The notes beneath the pieces were generated by a model. It was not told where the DNA came from. It did no database searches and saw only the letters and a list, made by a program, of their open reading frames with translations. From Nonomuraea sp. NEAU-A123 (GTDB lineage Bacteria; Actinomycetota; Actinomycetes; Streptosporangiales; Streptosporangiaceae), in NCBI RefSeq assembly GCF_018603905.1, contig NZ_JAHFZZ010000016.1:186001-250000 (forward strand): DNA of 64,000 bases, given 5' to 3'. Position 1 is the first letter of the stretch. Each line of letters starts with the position of its first letter. Both the position numbers and the translations under genes were made by a program. This document shows positions 24,997-33,577 of this stretch, piece by piece.

Positions 24997-25617
24997 TCAG
25001 GGGTGGTAGCCGGCCTGCTGGAGGACGGCTGTGAGGTATGTCTTGACGTCGGCGGCGCTTGTTGAGTCGGGGTAGGCGCCGAGGTGGTGCAGTATTGCGC
25101 CGGCTAGCACCTGCTGGAGGATGTTCAGGTCCCTGTCTGGCGGCAGTTGGCCGTTGTCGCGGGCTCGGGTCAGGGTGGCGAGTTCGGCCGAGGCGCGGCG
25201 GGCGCTGTGGGAGCTGCGGTACGTCTGGAGCAGCTCGGGGTAGTCGTCCACGGCGCCGTACAGTCTGCGGAGCATGGAGCGGTTTCGGGGCATGCTCAGA
25301 TACGTCGCCCAGTCGGTGAGCATTCGGTCGATGTCCGGCCAGTCGAGGACCTCGGACTCGGGGGCCTGGTGGACCGACTCGATGGCCTGGATCAGTAGGG
25401 CGGTCTTGTCGGGGAACCGCCGGTAGACGGTGGCTCGGGTCACGCCGGCTCGCTGGGCGACCTGCTCGATGCTGGTCAGGACGGCGCCACGTTCGATCAG
25501 CAGGTCTAGCGCGGCGGCGAGGATGGCCGCGTCCACCTCCTGGCTGCGCGGGCGGCCGGCCGGGCGCTGGGACGGTCCGGGGTGTGCGGGGTGTGCGGGG
25601 TGTGCGGTGCCAGTCAT
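24997..25617 (-). CDS. TetR-family regulator next to the rifamycin phosphotransferase
   Basis: 206 aa from an ATG at 25617. Starts with a Pro/His-rich leader (GTAHPAHPAHPGPS), then the helix-turn-helix: DAAILAAALDLLIERGAVL, SIEQVAQRAGVTRATVYRRF, PDKTALLIQAI. The rest is the TetR_C-type ligand domain. It is divergent from rph, and a perfect palindrome upstream of rph is its likely operator. A good candidate for a rifamycin- or stress-responsive repressor. Confidence 0.88.
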   Translation of the reverse strand: MTGTAHPAHPAHPGPSQRPAGRPRSQEVDAAILAAALDLLIERGAVLTSIEQVAQRAGVTRATVYRRFPDKTALLIQAIESVHQAPESEVLDWPDIDRMLTDWATYLSMPRNRSMLRRLYGAVDDYPELLQTYRSSHSARRASAELATLTRARDNGQLPPDRDLNILQQVLAGAILHHLGAYPDSTSAADVKTYLTAVLQQAGYHP

Positions 25618-25844
25618 GTCGACCGCTCGGGGAGAGCCATGGTTATCCCCTCCGTGCTGACGGCATCGTGGACTGCACCGCCGACACCGCCCGCGACACC
25701 GTGCGCGATGCCGCCGACTGCACCGCCCATGGCACCACTGCCAGCGTCACTGCCGACGCCGAGAACGCCGATGACGCCATCGACGTCGATGGCGCTAACG
25801 AAGGTGCGAAACACGTCCGCATTGTAGTCATGCGGAGCCGGACC

Positions 25845-25985
25845 GGCCTGGGTGGCGGGCCTGGGTGGCGGGCCTGGGTGGCGGGCCCGGGTGGCGGGCC
25901 TGGGTGGCGGGCCTGGGTGGCGGGCCTGGGTGGCGGGCCTGGGTGGCGGGCCCGGGTGGCGGGCCCGGGTGGCGGGCCCGGGTGG
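25845..25985. repeat. 13-bp tandem repeat, 11 copies
   Basis: The unit GGGCCTGGGTGGC, with GGGCCC variants, repeats every 13 bases with GGGTGG at 25850, 25863 and on to 25980. It fills part of the 470-base gap between the TetR gene and rph. Because 13 is not divisible by 3, the frames cycle and any antisense collagen-like translation is incidental. Confidence 0.92.
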
Positions 25986-26019
25986 TGAAGAGGGATGGGT
26001 CTTCCGTAAATTCCATTGC

Positions 26020-26040
26020 AATACAGTACTGTACTGTATT
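26020..26040. promoter_or_regulatory. Perfect palindrome upstream of rph, probable TetR operator
   Basis: Arms AATACAGTAC and GTACTGTATT match perfectly around a single T, 47 bases before the rph start. The surrounding AT-rich bases stand out from the GC-rich repeat. Size and symmetry fit a TetR-type operator controlling rph. Confidence 0.7.
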
Positions 26041-26087
26041 TGAAGTAGCTTGAAGCTCTCCACACGAGAGGCAGATGGGATCCAGCG

Positions 26088-28721
26088 ATGAGCGCCTACG
26101 TACTCGGCTTCCACGAGATCGACAAAACCCAACTCCCCCTGGTCGGCGGAAAGGGCGCCAACCTCGGCGAGCTGTCCGCCATCGACGGCGTTCGCGTGCC
26201 GGACGGCTTCTGCGTCACCACCGCGGCCTACCGGGCAGTCGTGGAGGGAGACCCCACGGTCAGCGCGCTCATCGACGGGCTCGCCGGTCTGCGGGCCGAT
26301 GACCGCCCGGCCATCGCCGCCGCCGGCACCCGCCTTCGTACGGCGATCGAGGCGCTGGCCGTACCAGCGGAAATCGAGCGCGACATCGTCTCCCACCTGG
26401 CAGAGCTCGGCGACGTCCCCTGTGCCGTACGGTCGAGCGCCACCGCCGAGGACCTGCCGTCGAGCTCCTTCGCCGGGCAGCAGGACACCTACCTGAACGT
26501 CCGGGGGCCCGAGTCGGTCGTTCACAACGTCAGGCGGTGCTGGGCTTCGCTGTTCACCGACCGCGCTGTGGCGTACCGCATCAGGAGCGGCTTCGACCAC
26601 CGTGCGGTCCAGGTGTCGGTGGTCGTGCAGCGGATGGTCTTCCCCGAGGCGGCGGGCATCATGTTCACCGCCGACCCGGTCACCTCCAACCGCAGGGTGG
26701 TCTCGATCGACGCGGGCTATGGCCTGGGTGAGGCGCTGGTGTCCGGGCTGGTGAACGCCGACACCTACCGGGTCAGGGCGGGGCGGATCATCGACAAGGT
26801 GGTCTCCACGCAGACGATGGAGCTGCGCGCCTCGGCAGGCGGCGGCACGGAGGAACGGCGGGTGGAGGCCGCGCGGCAGAACGCGCAGACCCTGGCCGAC
26901 GAGCAGATCCTTCAGTTGGAGACGCTCGGGCGGCGGATCGAGGCACACTTCGGCCGGCCGCAGGACATCGAGTGGGCCATGGATGACGGCGTGTTCCACG
27001 TGCTGCAGAGCCGTCCCATCACCACGCTGTACCCCGTTCCCGTCCCGGACGACGGCAAGAACCACGTCTACATCTCCTACGGGCACCGGCAGATGATGAC
27101 CGACGCGTTCACCCCGCTCGGCCTGTCGTTCTTCCTCCTGCTGGACGAGTGGCTCGGCCGGCCGAAGATGGACGTGGCCGGGAACCGGTTCTACAAGGAC
27201 ATGTCCCACGAGCTCGCCTCGACGTGGGCCAGGCCGATCACGCTCAAGAGCCTCGGCCAGGTCGACGTGCTGATGGCCAACGCCCTGCGGACCGTGCTGA
27301 GCAGGAAGGACTTCATCCGGTCGCTCGCGCACGGCAAGACCTCGGTGCTGAACTTCGGCAAGGGCGGCCCACTGCCGATGGCCCGCCAGTACCTCAAGCT
27401 CTCCCGCGAGGACGATCCCCGCGTCGTCCCGGAGCTCATCGCGCAGAACGAGGCGTCGGTGGCGCGGCTCCGGGAGACGATCGCCGGGAAGTCCGGTGAC
27501 GAGGTGTTCGCGTTCATCATCGAGGACCACCGCGAGCTGACCGACATCATGTTCGAGCCGCGGAGCGTGGCCGCGGCGTTCCTCGGCATCCAGTCGGTGA
27601 ACTGGGTCAACAAGCACATGAACGCCTGGCTGGGCGTCAAGAACGCCGCCGACGCCGTCGGTCAATCGGCCGACCACAACGTCGTGGCGGCGATGGGACT
27701 CGACCTGCTGCACGTCTCCGACGTGGTCCGGCAGTACCCGGACGTCGTCGACCATCTCGGCGAAGGAGGAGCCGAGCGCGACACGTTCTTCAGCGGGCTG
27801 TCCGAACGCGACGGCGGCGATGCCGTCCGTCAGGCCATCGAGGAGTACCTGCACAAGTACGGCATGCACTGTCAGGGGGACATCGACCTCACCAGGACCC
27901 GATGGAGCGAGGACCCGACGCTGCTCGTCCCGCTCATCCTCGGCAACATCAAGAACTTCGCGCCCGGCGAGCGCGAACGCCGGATCGAGCAGGGCCGCGC
28001 GGAGGCCGAGCGCACGATGAACGACCTCCTGGCCAACCTGCGAAGCAGGAGCAAGCGCAAGGCGAAGAAGGCGGCGCGGCAGATGAGCCTGGTGCGCCAC
28101 TTCATCGGCTACCGGGAGTACTCCAAGCACGCGTGCCTGCAGCGGTACGGCCTGTACAAGCAGGCGCTCATGGGCGAGGCCAGGAAGCTGGTGGCCCAGG
28201 GAGTGATCAAGGACCCGGAGGACGCGTACTTCCTGTCCCTGGAGGAGTTCAGGGAGGTGGTCAACACCGGGCGGCTGGACTACGCCGTGATCACCGAGCG
28301 GCGGGAGGCGCACGAGTCGTACCAGAAGCTGACCCCGCCGCGGGTGATCACCTCGGAGGGTGAGGTGATCAACGGCGAGTACGACGCGGGCAGCCGTCCG
28401 GAGGGGGCGCTGGCGGGCATCCCGGTGTCGTCGGGTGTCGTGGAGGGCCGTGCGCGGGTCGTCCTGAGCATGGAGGACGCCGAGGTGGAAGAGGGCGACA
28501 TCCTGGTCACGGTGTTCACCGACCCGAGCTGGTCCGCGCTGTTCGTCTCGGTGAAGGGGGTCGTCATGGAGGTCGGCGGCGTGATGACGCACGGCGCGGT
28601 GATCGCGCGGGAGTACGGGCTGCCGGCGGTCGTCGGCGTGGAGGGCGCCACCGAGCGCATCCAGGACGGCCGGCTCATCCGGCTGAACGGAAGCGAGGGC
28701 TACGTGGAGCTACTGTCCTGA
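26088..28721 (+). CDS. rph: Rifamycin-inactivating phosphotransferase (PEP-synthase-like)
   Basis: 877 aa, close to the ~867 aa of known RPH enzymes. RPH uses ATP to phosphorylate rifamycins at the C21 hydroxyl, giving AMP and phosphate. Start: YVLGFHEIDKTQLPLVGGKG, then NLGELSAIDGVRVPDGFCVT, the ATP-grasp opening. Central ATP-binding motifs: PCAVRSSATAEDLPSSSFAG and GIMFTADPVTSNRRV. The middle region (about 330-760) is the rifamycin-binding part. The C-terminal swivelling domain has GGVMTHGAVIAREYGLPAVV with the phospho-carrier His at about residue 835. Convergent with BrkB, 18 bases apart. Codon use matches neighbours. Confidence 0.9.
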   Translation: MSAYVLGFHEIDKTQLPLVGGKGANLGELSAIDGVRVPDGFCVTTAAYRAVVEGDPTVSALIDGLAGLRADDRPAIAAAGTRLRTAIEALAVPAEIERDIVSHLAELGDVPCAVRSSATAEDLPSSSFAGQQDTYLNVRGPESVVHNVRRCWASLFTDRAVAYRIRSGFDHRAVQVSVVVQRMVFPEAAGIMFTADPVTSNRRVVSIDAGYGLGEALVSGLVNADTYRVRAGRIIDKVVSTQTMELRASAGGGTEERRVEAARQNAQTLADEQILQLETLGRRIEAHFGRPQDIEWAMDDGVFHVLQSRPITTLYPVPVPDDGKNHVYISYGHRQMMTDAFTPLGLSFFLLLDEWLGRPKMDVAGNRFYKDMSHELASTWARPITLKSLGQVDVLMANALRTVLSRKDFIRSLAHGKTSVLNFGKGGPLPMARQYLKLSREDDPRVVPELIAQNEASVARLRETIAGKSGDEVFAFIIEDHRELTDIMFEPRSVAAAFLGIQSVNWVNKHMNAWLGVKNAADAVGQSADHNVVAAMGLDLLHVSDVVRQYPDVVDHLGEGGAERDTFFSGLSERDGGDAVRQAIEEYLHKYGMHCQGDIDLTRTRWSEDPTLLVPLILGNIKNFAPGERERRIEQGRAEAERTMNDLLANLRSRSKRKAKKAARQMSLVRHFIGYREYSKHACLQRYGLYKQALMGEARKLVAQGVIKDPEDAYFLSLEEFREVVNTGRLDYAVITERREAHESYQKLTPPRVITSEGEVINGEYDAGSRPEGALAGIPVSSGVVEGRARVVLSMEDAEVEEGDILVTVFTDPSWSALFVSVKGVVMEVGGVMTHGAVIAREYGLPAVVGVEGATERIQDGRLIRLNGSEGYVELLS

Positions 28722-28765
28722 AAAAGCGAAAGCGAGGGCTACGTGGAGGTGCTGTCCTGAGAAAA
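28691..28765. repeat. 39-bp-period duplication of the rph 3' end
   Basis: AAGCGAGGGCTACGTGGAG...CTGTCCTGA occurs at 28691 and again at 28730. Copy 1 is the last codons and stop of rph; copy 2 lies after the stop and holds the final codons of the convergent BrkB gene on the other strand. Only a few bases differ (CTAC versus GTGC). Confidence 0.8.
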
Positions 28766-29719
28766 ACCGTCCTGATCGTCCGTCCGGTCCATCTTCCTGG
28801 TGTCACGCGGTTCGACGTACGGCTCCCGTTCGGGGGACTGGCCGGCCTCGATGGCGCGTTCGCGGGCCAGCTCGGCGTCGAACTCCACGCCGAGCAGCAC
28901 AGCGATGTTGGTGATCCACAGCCACACCAGGAAGACGATGACGCCGGCCAGCGCGGCGTAGGTCTTGCTGTACGACGCGAAGTGGGCCACGTAGAAGCCG
29001 AACACGACGGACGCGATGACCCACACCGCGACGGCCAGCAGACTGCCGGGGGTGATCCACCGGAACCCGGGATGCACGACGTTGGGCGCCGCCCAGTACA
29101 GCAGGGCCAGCACCAGCGTCACGACGACGACCAGGATCGGCCACTTGGCGATGCCCCACACGGTCAGGGCGGTCTGGCCGATGCCGAGGAACCGGCCCGC
29201 CTGGTCGGCGAGCCCGCCGGTGAACACGACGGCGACCGCGCCGACCGCCATCAGGAGCACCAGCACGGTGGTGATGGCCAGGCGCAGCGGCAAGGTCTTC
29301 CAGACGGGACGGCCTTCCGGCATCTCGTACACGACGTTCGAGGCCCGTATGAAGGCCCCGACGTAGCCGGAGGCCGACCACAGGGCGATGGCGATACCCA
29401 TGACGGTGGCGAAGCTCGCGGCGCTCCGGCCGTTCTGCAAGGACTGCAGGACGGTGTCGATGATCTGCCGCGCGGGCCCCGGAGCCATCGCGCCCAGGTT
29501 GTCCACCAGCGGCTGGGTCGCCGACTGGCCGAACACCCCGAGCAGTGAGACGACCACCAGCAGCGCCGGGAAGATCGACAGGACCGCGTAGTAGGTGAGC
29601 GCCGCCGCCCAGTCCATGAGATTGTCGTCGCCGAACTCCTTGACGGTCCGCTTGAGCACATCCCACCAGGAGCGCTTGGGCAGCTCCGTCGGTCCCTCGG
29701 CTACCTCGGCCTGTATCAC
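28739..29719 (-). CDS. YihY/BrkB-family inner-membrane protein
   Basis: 326 aa from a GTG at 29719 with no strong ribosome site. Six or seven membrane segments. Family motifs: DWAAALTYYAVLSIFPALLV near residue 35, IRASNVVYEMPEGRPVWKTL, and a late WITPGSLLAVAVWVIASVVF, then YAALAGVIVFLVWLWITNIA. The last eight residues (FSQDSTST) come from the duplicated rph-tail bases. Role uncertain: members were misnamed RNase BN and are proposed transporters or envelope factors. Confidence 0.85.
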   Translation of the reverse strand: MIQAEVAEGPTELPKRSWWDVLKRTVKEFGDDNLMDWAAALTYYAVLSIFPALLVVVSLLGVFGQSATQPLVDNLGAMAPGPARQIIDTVLQSLQNGRSAASFATVMGIAIALWSASGYVGAFIRASNVVYEMPEGRPVWKTLPLRLAITTVLVLLMAVGAVAVVFTGGLADQAGRFLGIGQTALTVWGIAKWPILVVVVTLVLALLYWAAPNVVHPGFRWITPGSLLAVAVWVIASVVFGFYVAHFASYSKTYAALAGVIVFLVWLWITNIAVLLGVEFDAELARERAIEAGQSPEREPYVEPRDTRKMDRTDDQDGFSQDSTST

Positions 29720-29754
29720 GGGGCTGCGGCTACCCGCGCCTTCCGCCCCTATGC

Positions 29755-29770
29755 CTATACGTACGTATAG
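29755..29770. promoter_or_regulatory. Palindromic operator between BrkB and the TetR gene
   Basis: CTATACGTACGTATAG, a perfect 16-base palindrome, with a further CTATAC half-site near 29795. It lies between the two divergent genes, 47 bases before the TetR start. Probable autoregulatory site of the TetR protein. Confidence 0.65.
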
Positions 29771-29816
29771 TAGACTTCCTGATCAAGTAGCTGGCTATAC
29801 AAATGGCGGTGACAGC

Positions 29817-30446
29817 GTGACGATCGGACCCGACCCCGAAGACCTCACCGCCCGCGCCCGGATCAGAGACGCGGCCCTGCGGCACTTCGGCGAGCACGGG
29901 TTCGAGCGGGCCACGATCCGGGGCATCGCCGAGACCGCCGGCGTCTCCTCCGGGCTGGTACGCCACCACTTCGGCTCCAAAGAGGCGCTGCGCGAGGCCT
30001 GCGACGACTACCTGGCCAAGCTGGTCCGCCGGATCAACGACCAGGTCCGGGCCGACACCCTACCGAGTGACGTCAACTATGTGGCCGTCTCCAGGGCCGC
30101 CTTGGGGCCGTACCAACGGTATGTGGCGCGGGCCCTGGCCGAGGGCCGGGCTGAGATCGTCTTCGACGAGCTCGTGCGGATGAGCGAGGAGTGGATCGAG
30201 GAGATCGACCGGGGGCGGCCCGACCCCTCTCCTGTGCCCCGCAAGGCCCGGGCCGCGGTGGGCACCGCGATGGCGCTGTCGGTCTCGGTCCTTCACCAGC
30301 ACCTGTCCCGGGCCATGGGCGTCGAGGTGTACAGCCCGGAGGGCGACCGCCTGCTCGCCCAGGCCCTGATCGACATCTACTCGCATCCCATGCTCAGCCT
30401 GGAGGACGCCGCGAAGTATCAGGAAGTCCTCGATCAGCAGGGCTGA
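29817..30446 (+). CDS. TetR-family regulator
   Basis: 209 aa from a GTG at 29817 (TIGPDPEDLTARARIRDAAL). The helix-turn-helix follows: HFGEHGFERATIRGIAETAG, VSSGLVRHHFGSKEALREAC. The larger C-terminal domain (PYQRYVARALAEGRAEIVFD) resembles the TetR_C_33 type. It is preceded by a perfect palindrome and divergent from BrkB; it converges on the M28 peptidase gene with a 13-base overlap of 3' ends. Confidence 0.88.
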   Translation: MTIGPDPEDLTARARIRDAALRHFGEHGFERATIRGIAETAGVSSGLVRHHFGSKEALREACDDYLAKLVRRINDQVRADTLPSDVNYVAVSRAALGPYQRYVARALAEGRAEIVFDELVRMSEEWIEEIDRGRPDPSPVPRKARAAVGTAMALSVSVLHQHLSRAMGVEVYSPEGDRLLAQALIDIYSHPMLSLEDAAKYQEVLDQQG

Positions 30447-31732
30447 GGCGACCACCCGGCGGTCCCGGCCACGATACGTATGGCCGCGCGGACCAGCGGC
30501 TCCAGCCCCGCCACGTCGATCTTGTCGAGGGTGTCGGCCGAGTCGAACAAGTACATCGGCGCCGACAGGAAGTGCACGAGCGGCACGCCTTCAGGATGGA
30601 AGAACGCCCCGTCGGTGGGCGGCATGGGCGAGAACGCGTCGGGCGGGAGCACGAAGGACCGGCGCAGGCCCTCCGTCTCCAGCGTCTCGGCGACCAGCTT
30701 CTCCAGTCGCGGCATCTGGCTGGTGAACCACCATCTGACCTCGGGGTCCGCGGTGGGGACGAGCTCACCGTCCACGGCGTCGCAGCGCAGCGCGGCGTGT
30801 TCGAGATGCATTTGGAGCACCACGTCGGCCAGCAGCGGGCGGTGGCGTTCGATGAACGCCCTCGTGCCCGCCGCATGCGCCATGTGCCCCGAGGTGAACA
30901 GGAACATCAGGTTGTGCGGCCGGGCCGAGACGGGCACCTGAGACCAGTAGCGCGCGGCGGCCAGGACCAGCGCGATGCCGGAGGCGTCCTCGACGGCCGA
31001 CGCCCACGGCCCGTCGTGGTGGGAGGCGACGATGACCGTGTGCGGCGAGTCGGCGGGCAGCGTGGCGACCACGTTGTACGTGGTCACGGTGTCGGTGACC
31101 GACTGGGCGACCAGCTCGCCCGTGCAGGGCAGCCGGTCCAGGAGCCGCCGGCCGTCGGCCCCCGACAGCCACAGACCGGGAATCGGCCGTTCGATCGCGT
31201 CATAGGGCACGTAGTAGTCGCGCGTCTCCCACGGCAGCCCGGTCAGCGCCCCGATGAAGCCGGCCGCGCCCGCCTCCAGCGCGGGCTCGACGACCTCCAT
31301 CATCCGGGGCCCGAACGGGATGGTCTGGACGAGCGTGTCGAAGACGCCCTCCGGGTCGTAGGCCGAGGTCGCCAGCGTGCTGACGTACGACTGCGGCAGC
31401 TCGGTGAAGGCCAGCTCGTCCACCGCGATGTCGCCGGGCCCCGCGTCGGCGAGCGGCACGATCCTGGCGCGCAGGCCATCGGTCGGCGCGGTGTGCGGGA
31501 GCGGGAACCCGGCCAGCTCCGTGCCGTCGTCGAGCCGCAGCACCCCGGTGCCGGGCTGCCAGCGGGGCACCTCCACCGGCTCCAGCGCGACCTCAAGCCC
31601 GAATTCGGTCAGCCGCTCGGCCAGCCACCGCTCGGTCCATATATCGGCCGGATAGCCGGGTCTGCGGATGCCCCGCGACACGACGGTCTCGATCCAGCCG
31701 AGCATCTCAGCGGCGGAAGGCACGTGCTTCAT
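30434..31732 (-). CDS. M28-family (aminopeptidase-like) zinc hydrolase
   Basis: 432 aa from an ATG at 31732. An earlier ATG at 31786 lies inside a putative operator. Metal-ligand region: HTVIVASHHDGPWASAVEDA and SGIALVLAAARYWSQVPV match the M28 catalytic region (H.D.....A.DNASG), with ED in place of the usual metal-binding D; then FLFTSGHMAHAAGTRAFIER, HLEHAAL. No signal peptide, so likely cytosolic unless exported by another route. It shares a 17-bp motif with the GntR promoter at 43011, suggesting co-regulation with the sugar operon. Confidence 0.75.
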   Translation of the reverse strand: MKHVPSAAEMLGWIETVVSRGIRRPGYPADIWTERWLAERLTEFGLEVALEPVEVPRWQPGTGVLRLDDGTELAGFPLPHTAPTDGLRARIVPLADAGPGDIAVDELAFTELPQSYVSTLATSAYDPEGVFDTLVQTIPFGPRMMEVVEPALEAGAAGFIGALTGLPWETRDYYVPYDAIERPIPGLWLSGADGRRLLDRLPCTGELVAQSVTDTVTTYNVVATLPADSPHTVIVASHHDGPWASAVEDASGIALVLAAARYWSQVPVSARPHNLMFLFTSGHMAHAAGTRAFIERHRPLLADVVLQMHLEHAALRCDAVDGELVPTADPEVRWWFTSQMPRLEKLVAETLETEGLRRSFVLPPDAFSPMPPTDGAFFHPEGVPLVHFLSAPMYLFDSADTLDKIDVAGLEPLVRAAIRIVAGTAGWSPQPC

Positions 31733-31780
31733 GAGCCTGATCCAACCATTGACAGCGGTCCTTTGTGAAGCGACAGTTTC

Positions 31781-31797
31781 GGTCATCCGTACAACTT
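31781..31797 (-). promoter_or_regulatory. GntR-regulon site between the M28 and cutinase-like genes
   Basis: Reversed, these bases read AAGTTGTACGGATGACC, identical at 16 of 17 positions to the site upstream of the GntR gene at 43011-43027. It sits 49 bases before the M28 start and 12 before the cutinase-like start. The ACGG-N4-CCG core forms a short dyad. Confidence 0.6.
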
Positions 31798-31808
31798 GTG
31801 GAGGCCGT

Positions 31809-32636
31809 ATGAAGCTTCTCGTGGCCGTCGTCGTGCTCATGTTAGGGGTTGTGGCCATACCGGCCCAGGCCGCGGACACCATCGAGGCGCACTACAAGGT
31901 CGCCGGTCCTTGGGCGGTCGCCACCGCCGACGCGCCGGGCTACAAGCTCTATTACCCGGCCGACCTCGGCGCCGGGGGTGTCAAGCATCCGATCATCACC
32001 TGGGGCAACGGCACGAACGCCGTGCCCACGCAGTATCCCGGGCTGCTCAACCAACTCGCCTCCTGGGGCTTCGCCGTGGTCGCCTCGACCGACACCACGA
32101 CCGGCACCGGATCCGAGATGATCGCCGCCGCCCAGTATCTGATCGACCGGAACACCGACAGCTCCAGCGTCTTCTACGGCAAGCTCGACGTGACGAAGGT
32201 CGGCGCGGTCGGCCACTCCCAGGGCGCCGGTGGCGCGGTGAACACCGCCACCAAGTCCGGCGGCCTCATCGACACCGTCATCCCCATCGCGCTGCCCGCG
32301 CCGATCTGGGTGAGTTCGGGAGACAAGTTCTACGTCGACCAGCTCACCTGCCCGGTGCTGTTCGTCAGCGGCGCCAACGACACCCTCATCTCTCCCAACT
32401 CGGCCCTCCAGACGTACTACGGCCAGGTCCCCGGCGCCGCGGCGAAGGCGCAGCTCAAGGGTGCCGACCACAACACGATCCAGGGCACCGGCGGCGGCTT
32501 CCTCGGTTACGTGACGGCCTGGCTGATGTACCAGCTCCAGGGCGACACCTACGCCAGGGGCGCCTTCGTCGGCACCGCTCCGGAGCTCAACACCAACGCC
32601 AACTGGCAGAACCAGGTGGAGAAGAACCTGCCCTAG
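31809..32636 (+). CDS. Secreted cutinase/lipase-like alpha/beta hydrolase
   Basis: 275 aa from an ATG with GTGGAGG five bases upstream. Signal peptide residues 1-21 (LLVAVVVLMLGVVAIPAQA). Catalytic triad visible: nucleophile in VGAVGHSQGAGGAVN, Asp in FVSGANDTLISP, His in KGADHNTIQG. Resembles polyester- and lipid-cleaving hydrolases of the dienelactone-hydrolase group. Its stop codon interlocks with the stop of the convergent phosphotriesterase-like gene. The upstream GntR-type motif suggests control by the sugar-operon regulator. Confidence 0.8.
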   Translation: MKLLVAVVVLMLGVVAIPAQAADTIEAHYKVAGPWAVATADAPGYKLYYPADLGAGGVKHPIITWGNGTNAVPTQYPGLLNQLASWGFAVVASTDTTTGTGSEMIAAAQYLIDRNTDSSSVFYGKLDVTKVGAVGHSQGAGGAVNTATKSGGLIDTVIPIALPAPIWVSSGDKFYVDQLTCPVLFVSGANDTLISPNSALQTYYGQVPGAAAKAQLKGADHNTIQGTGGGFLGYVTAWLMYQLQGDTYARGAFVGTAPELNTNANWQNQVEKNLP

Positions 32637-33577
32637 CGGCGCAGTGCGAAGGCGGCGCGCGGGTTCCCGGTCAGCGCCGCCTTGGCCACCTCACCCAGAC
32701 CCGCGGCCTCCAGCCGCGGCACGAACCGCTCCAAGAGGTACGGCAAGCCGGGGCCGCCACCCAGACTCGGCCAGTACGACCTGCGCGCCAGGTCCATCCC
32801 GAACAGCACCCGATCCCCCAGCCCGTGCCCGGCGAGCTCGGCGACGAGCGAGACGACGTCACTGTCCGGGCCGTACTTGATGCGTCCGGGCCGATCAAAG
32901 GCCAGATAAGCCCCTCTCTCCGCCAAGGAGATGAGATATCCGGCGTCGGGATTGTGGTCGATGTGCCCGAGCACGACCCGGTCGGCCGCCACCCCTTCGG
33001 CGGACAGCGCGTCGAGCAGTTCGTGCCCCATCGTGCCCTTGTCGCAGTGCGTGACGACCGGCACCCCGCTCCGACGCGCGGCGGCGGCCACCGCGCTGAT
33101 CAGCCGCGCCACCCCTCGCCCGAACGCGTGGTACCCAGTGGCGATCTTGATAGCCCCCGCGCGGGCCGACGACCGCCGCACCAGCGGCCCCACCAGCCCG
33201 TACTCGTCCATGCCCAGCTCGATCTCCGTCACGAGCAGTTCGGTGATCTCGTCGACCGAGTAGTGGTGCAGCCAGTGCGCGTCGCTGTAGTAACCGCTCT
33301 TGTGGAACCCGGTCACCGCGATCACGTGCAGCCCGGTCCGCTCCGCCAGCTTCTTCATCAGCGACGGGCTGCGGCCGAAGCCGAGCGGCGTCATCTCGAC
33401 CACCGCGGACAGGCCGAGCCGCTGCGCATCCGTCACCTCCACGACGGCGGCGTCGAGGGAGTCGAGCCGGTAGTCCGGCTCGTTGCGCACCGGCCAGTCA
33501 CCGGTCATGAACAGGTGCTCGTGCGCGTAAGTGATGCCGATCTCCTCGACATCTCCCAGCACGGTCCGGACCGTCAC
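32633..33577 (-). CDS. Phosphotriesterase-family metal hydrolase (probable lactonase)
   Basis: 314 aa from a GTG overlapping the FAD gene stop by four bases. A TIM-barrel amidohydrolase with all five metal-ligand positions: HxH in ITYAHEHLFMTGDW; bridging Lys in AGAIKIATGYHAF; His in VPVVTHCDKGTMG; His in VVLGHIDHNPDAG; Asp in VLFGMDLARRSYW. Family members cleave lactones, esters or phosphotriesters. As the last gene of the operon it could open a sugar lactone made by the oxidoreductases upstream. Confidence 0.87.
   Translation of the reverse strand: MTVRTVLGDVEEIGITYAHEHLFMTGDWPVRNEPDYRLDSLDAAVVEVTDAQRLGLSAVVEMTPLGFGRSPSLMKKLAERTGLHVIAVTGFHKSGYYSDAHWLHHYSVDEITELLVTEIELGMDEYGLVGPLVRRSSARAGAIKIATGYHAFGRGVARLISAVAAAARRSGVPVVTHCDKGTMGHELLDALSAEGVAADRVVLGHIDHNPDAGYLISLAERGAYLAFDRPGRIKYGPDSDVVSLVAELAGHGLGDRVLFGMDLARRSYWPSLGGGPGLPYLLERFVPRLEAAGLGEVAKAALTGNPRAAFALRR

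Noticed and set aside
25828-26065. Collagen-like Pro/His/Gly-rich minus-strand frames over the 13-bp repeat
   Set aside because: The repeat is open in all frames since 13 is not a multiple of 3; there is no start signal.
25614-28592. A very long open frame of 992 codons antisense to rph
   Set aside because: It is a by-product of high GC in the opposite frame; it has no ribosome site or domain, and the plus strand encodes a full rph protein.
28803-29666. Minus-strand 287-codon frame inside BrkB
   Set aside because: Alternate-frame shadow of the membrane protein, rich in Arg and Gly with no hydrophobic segments.
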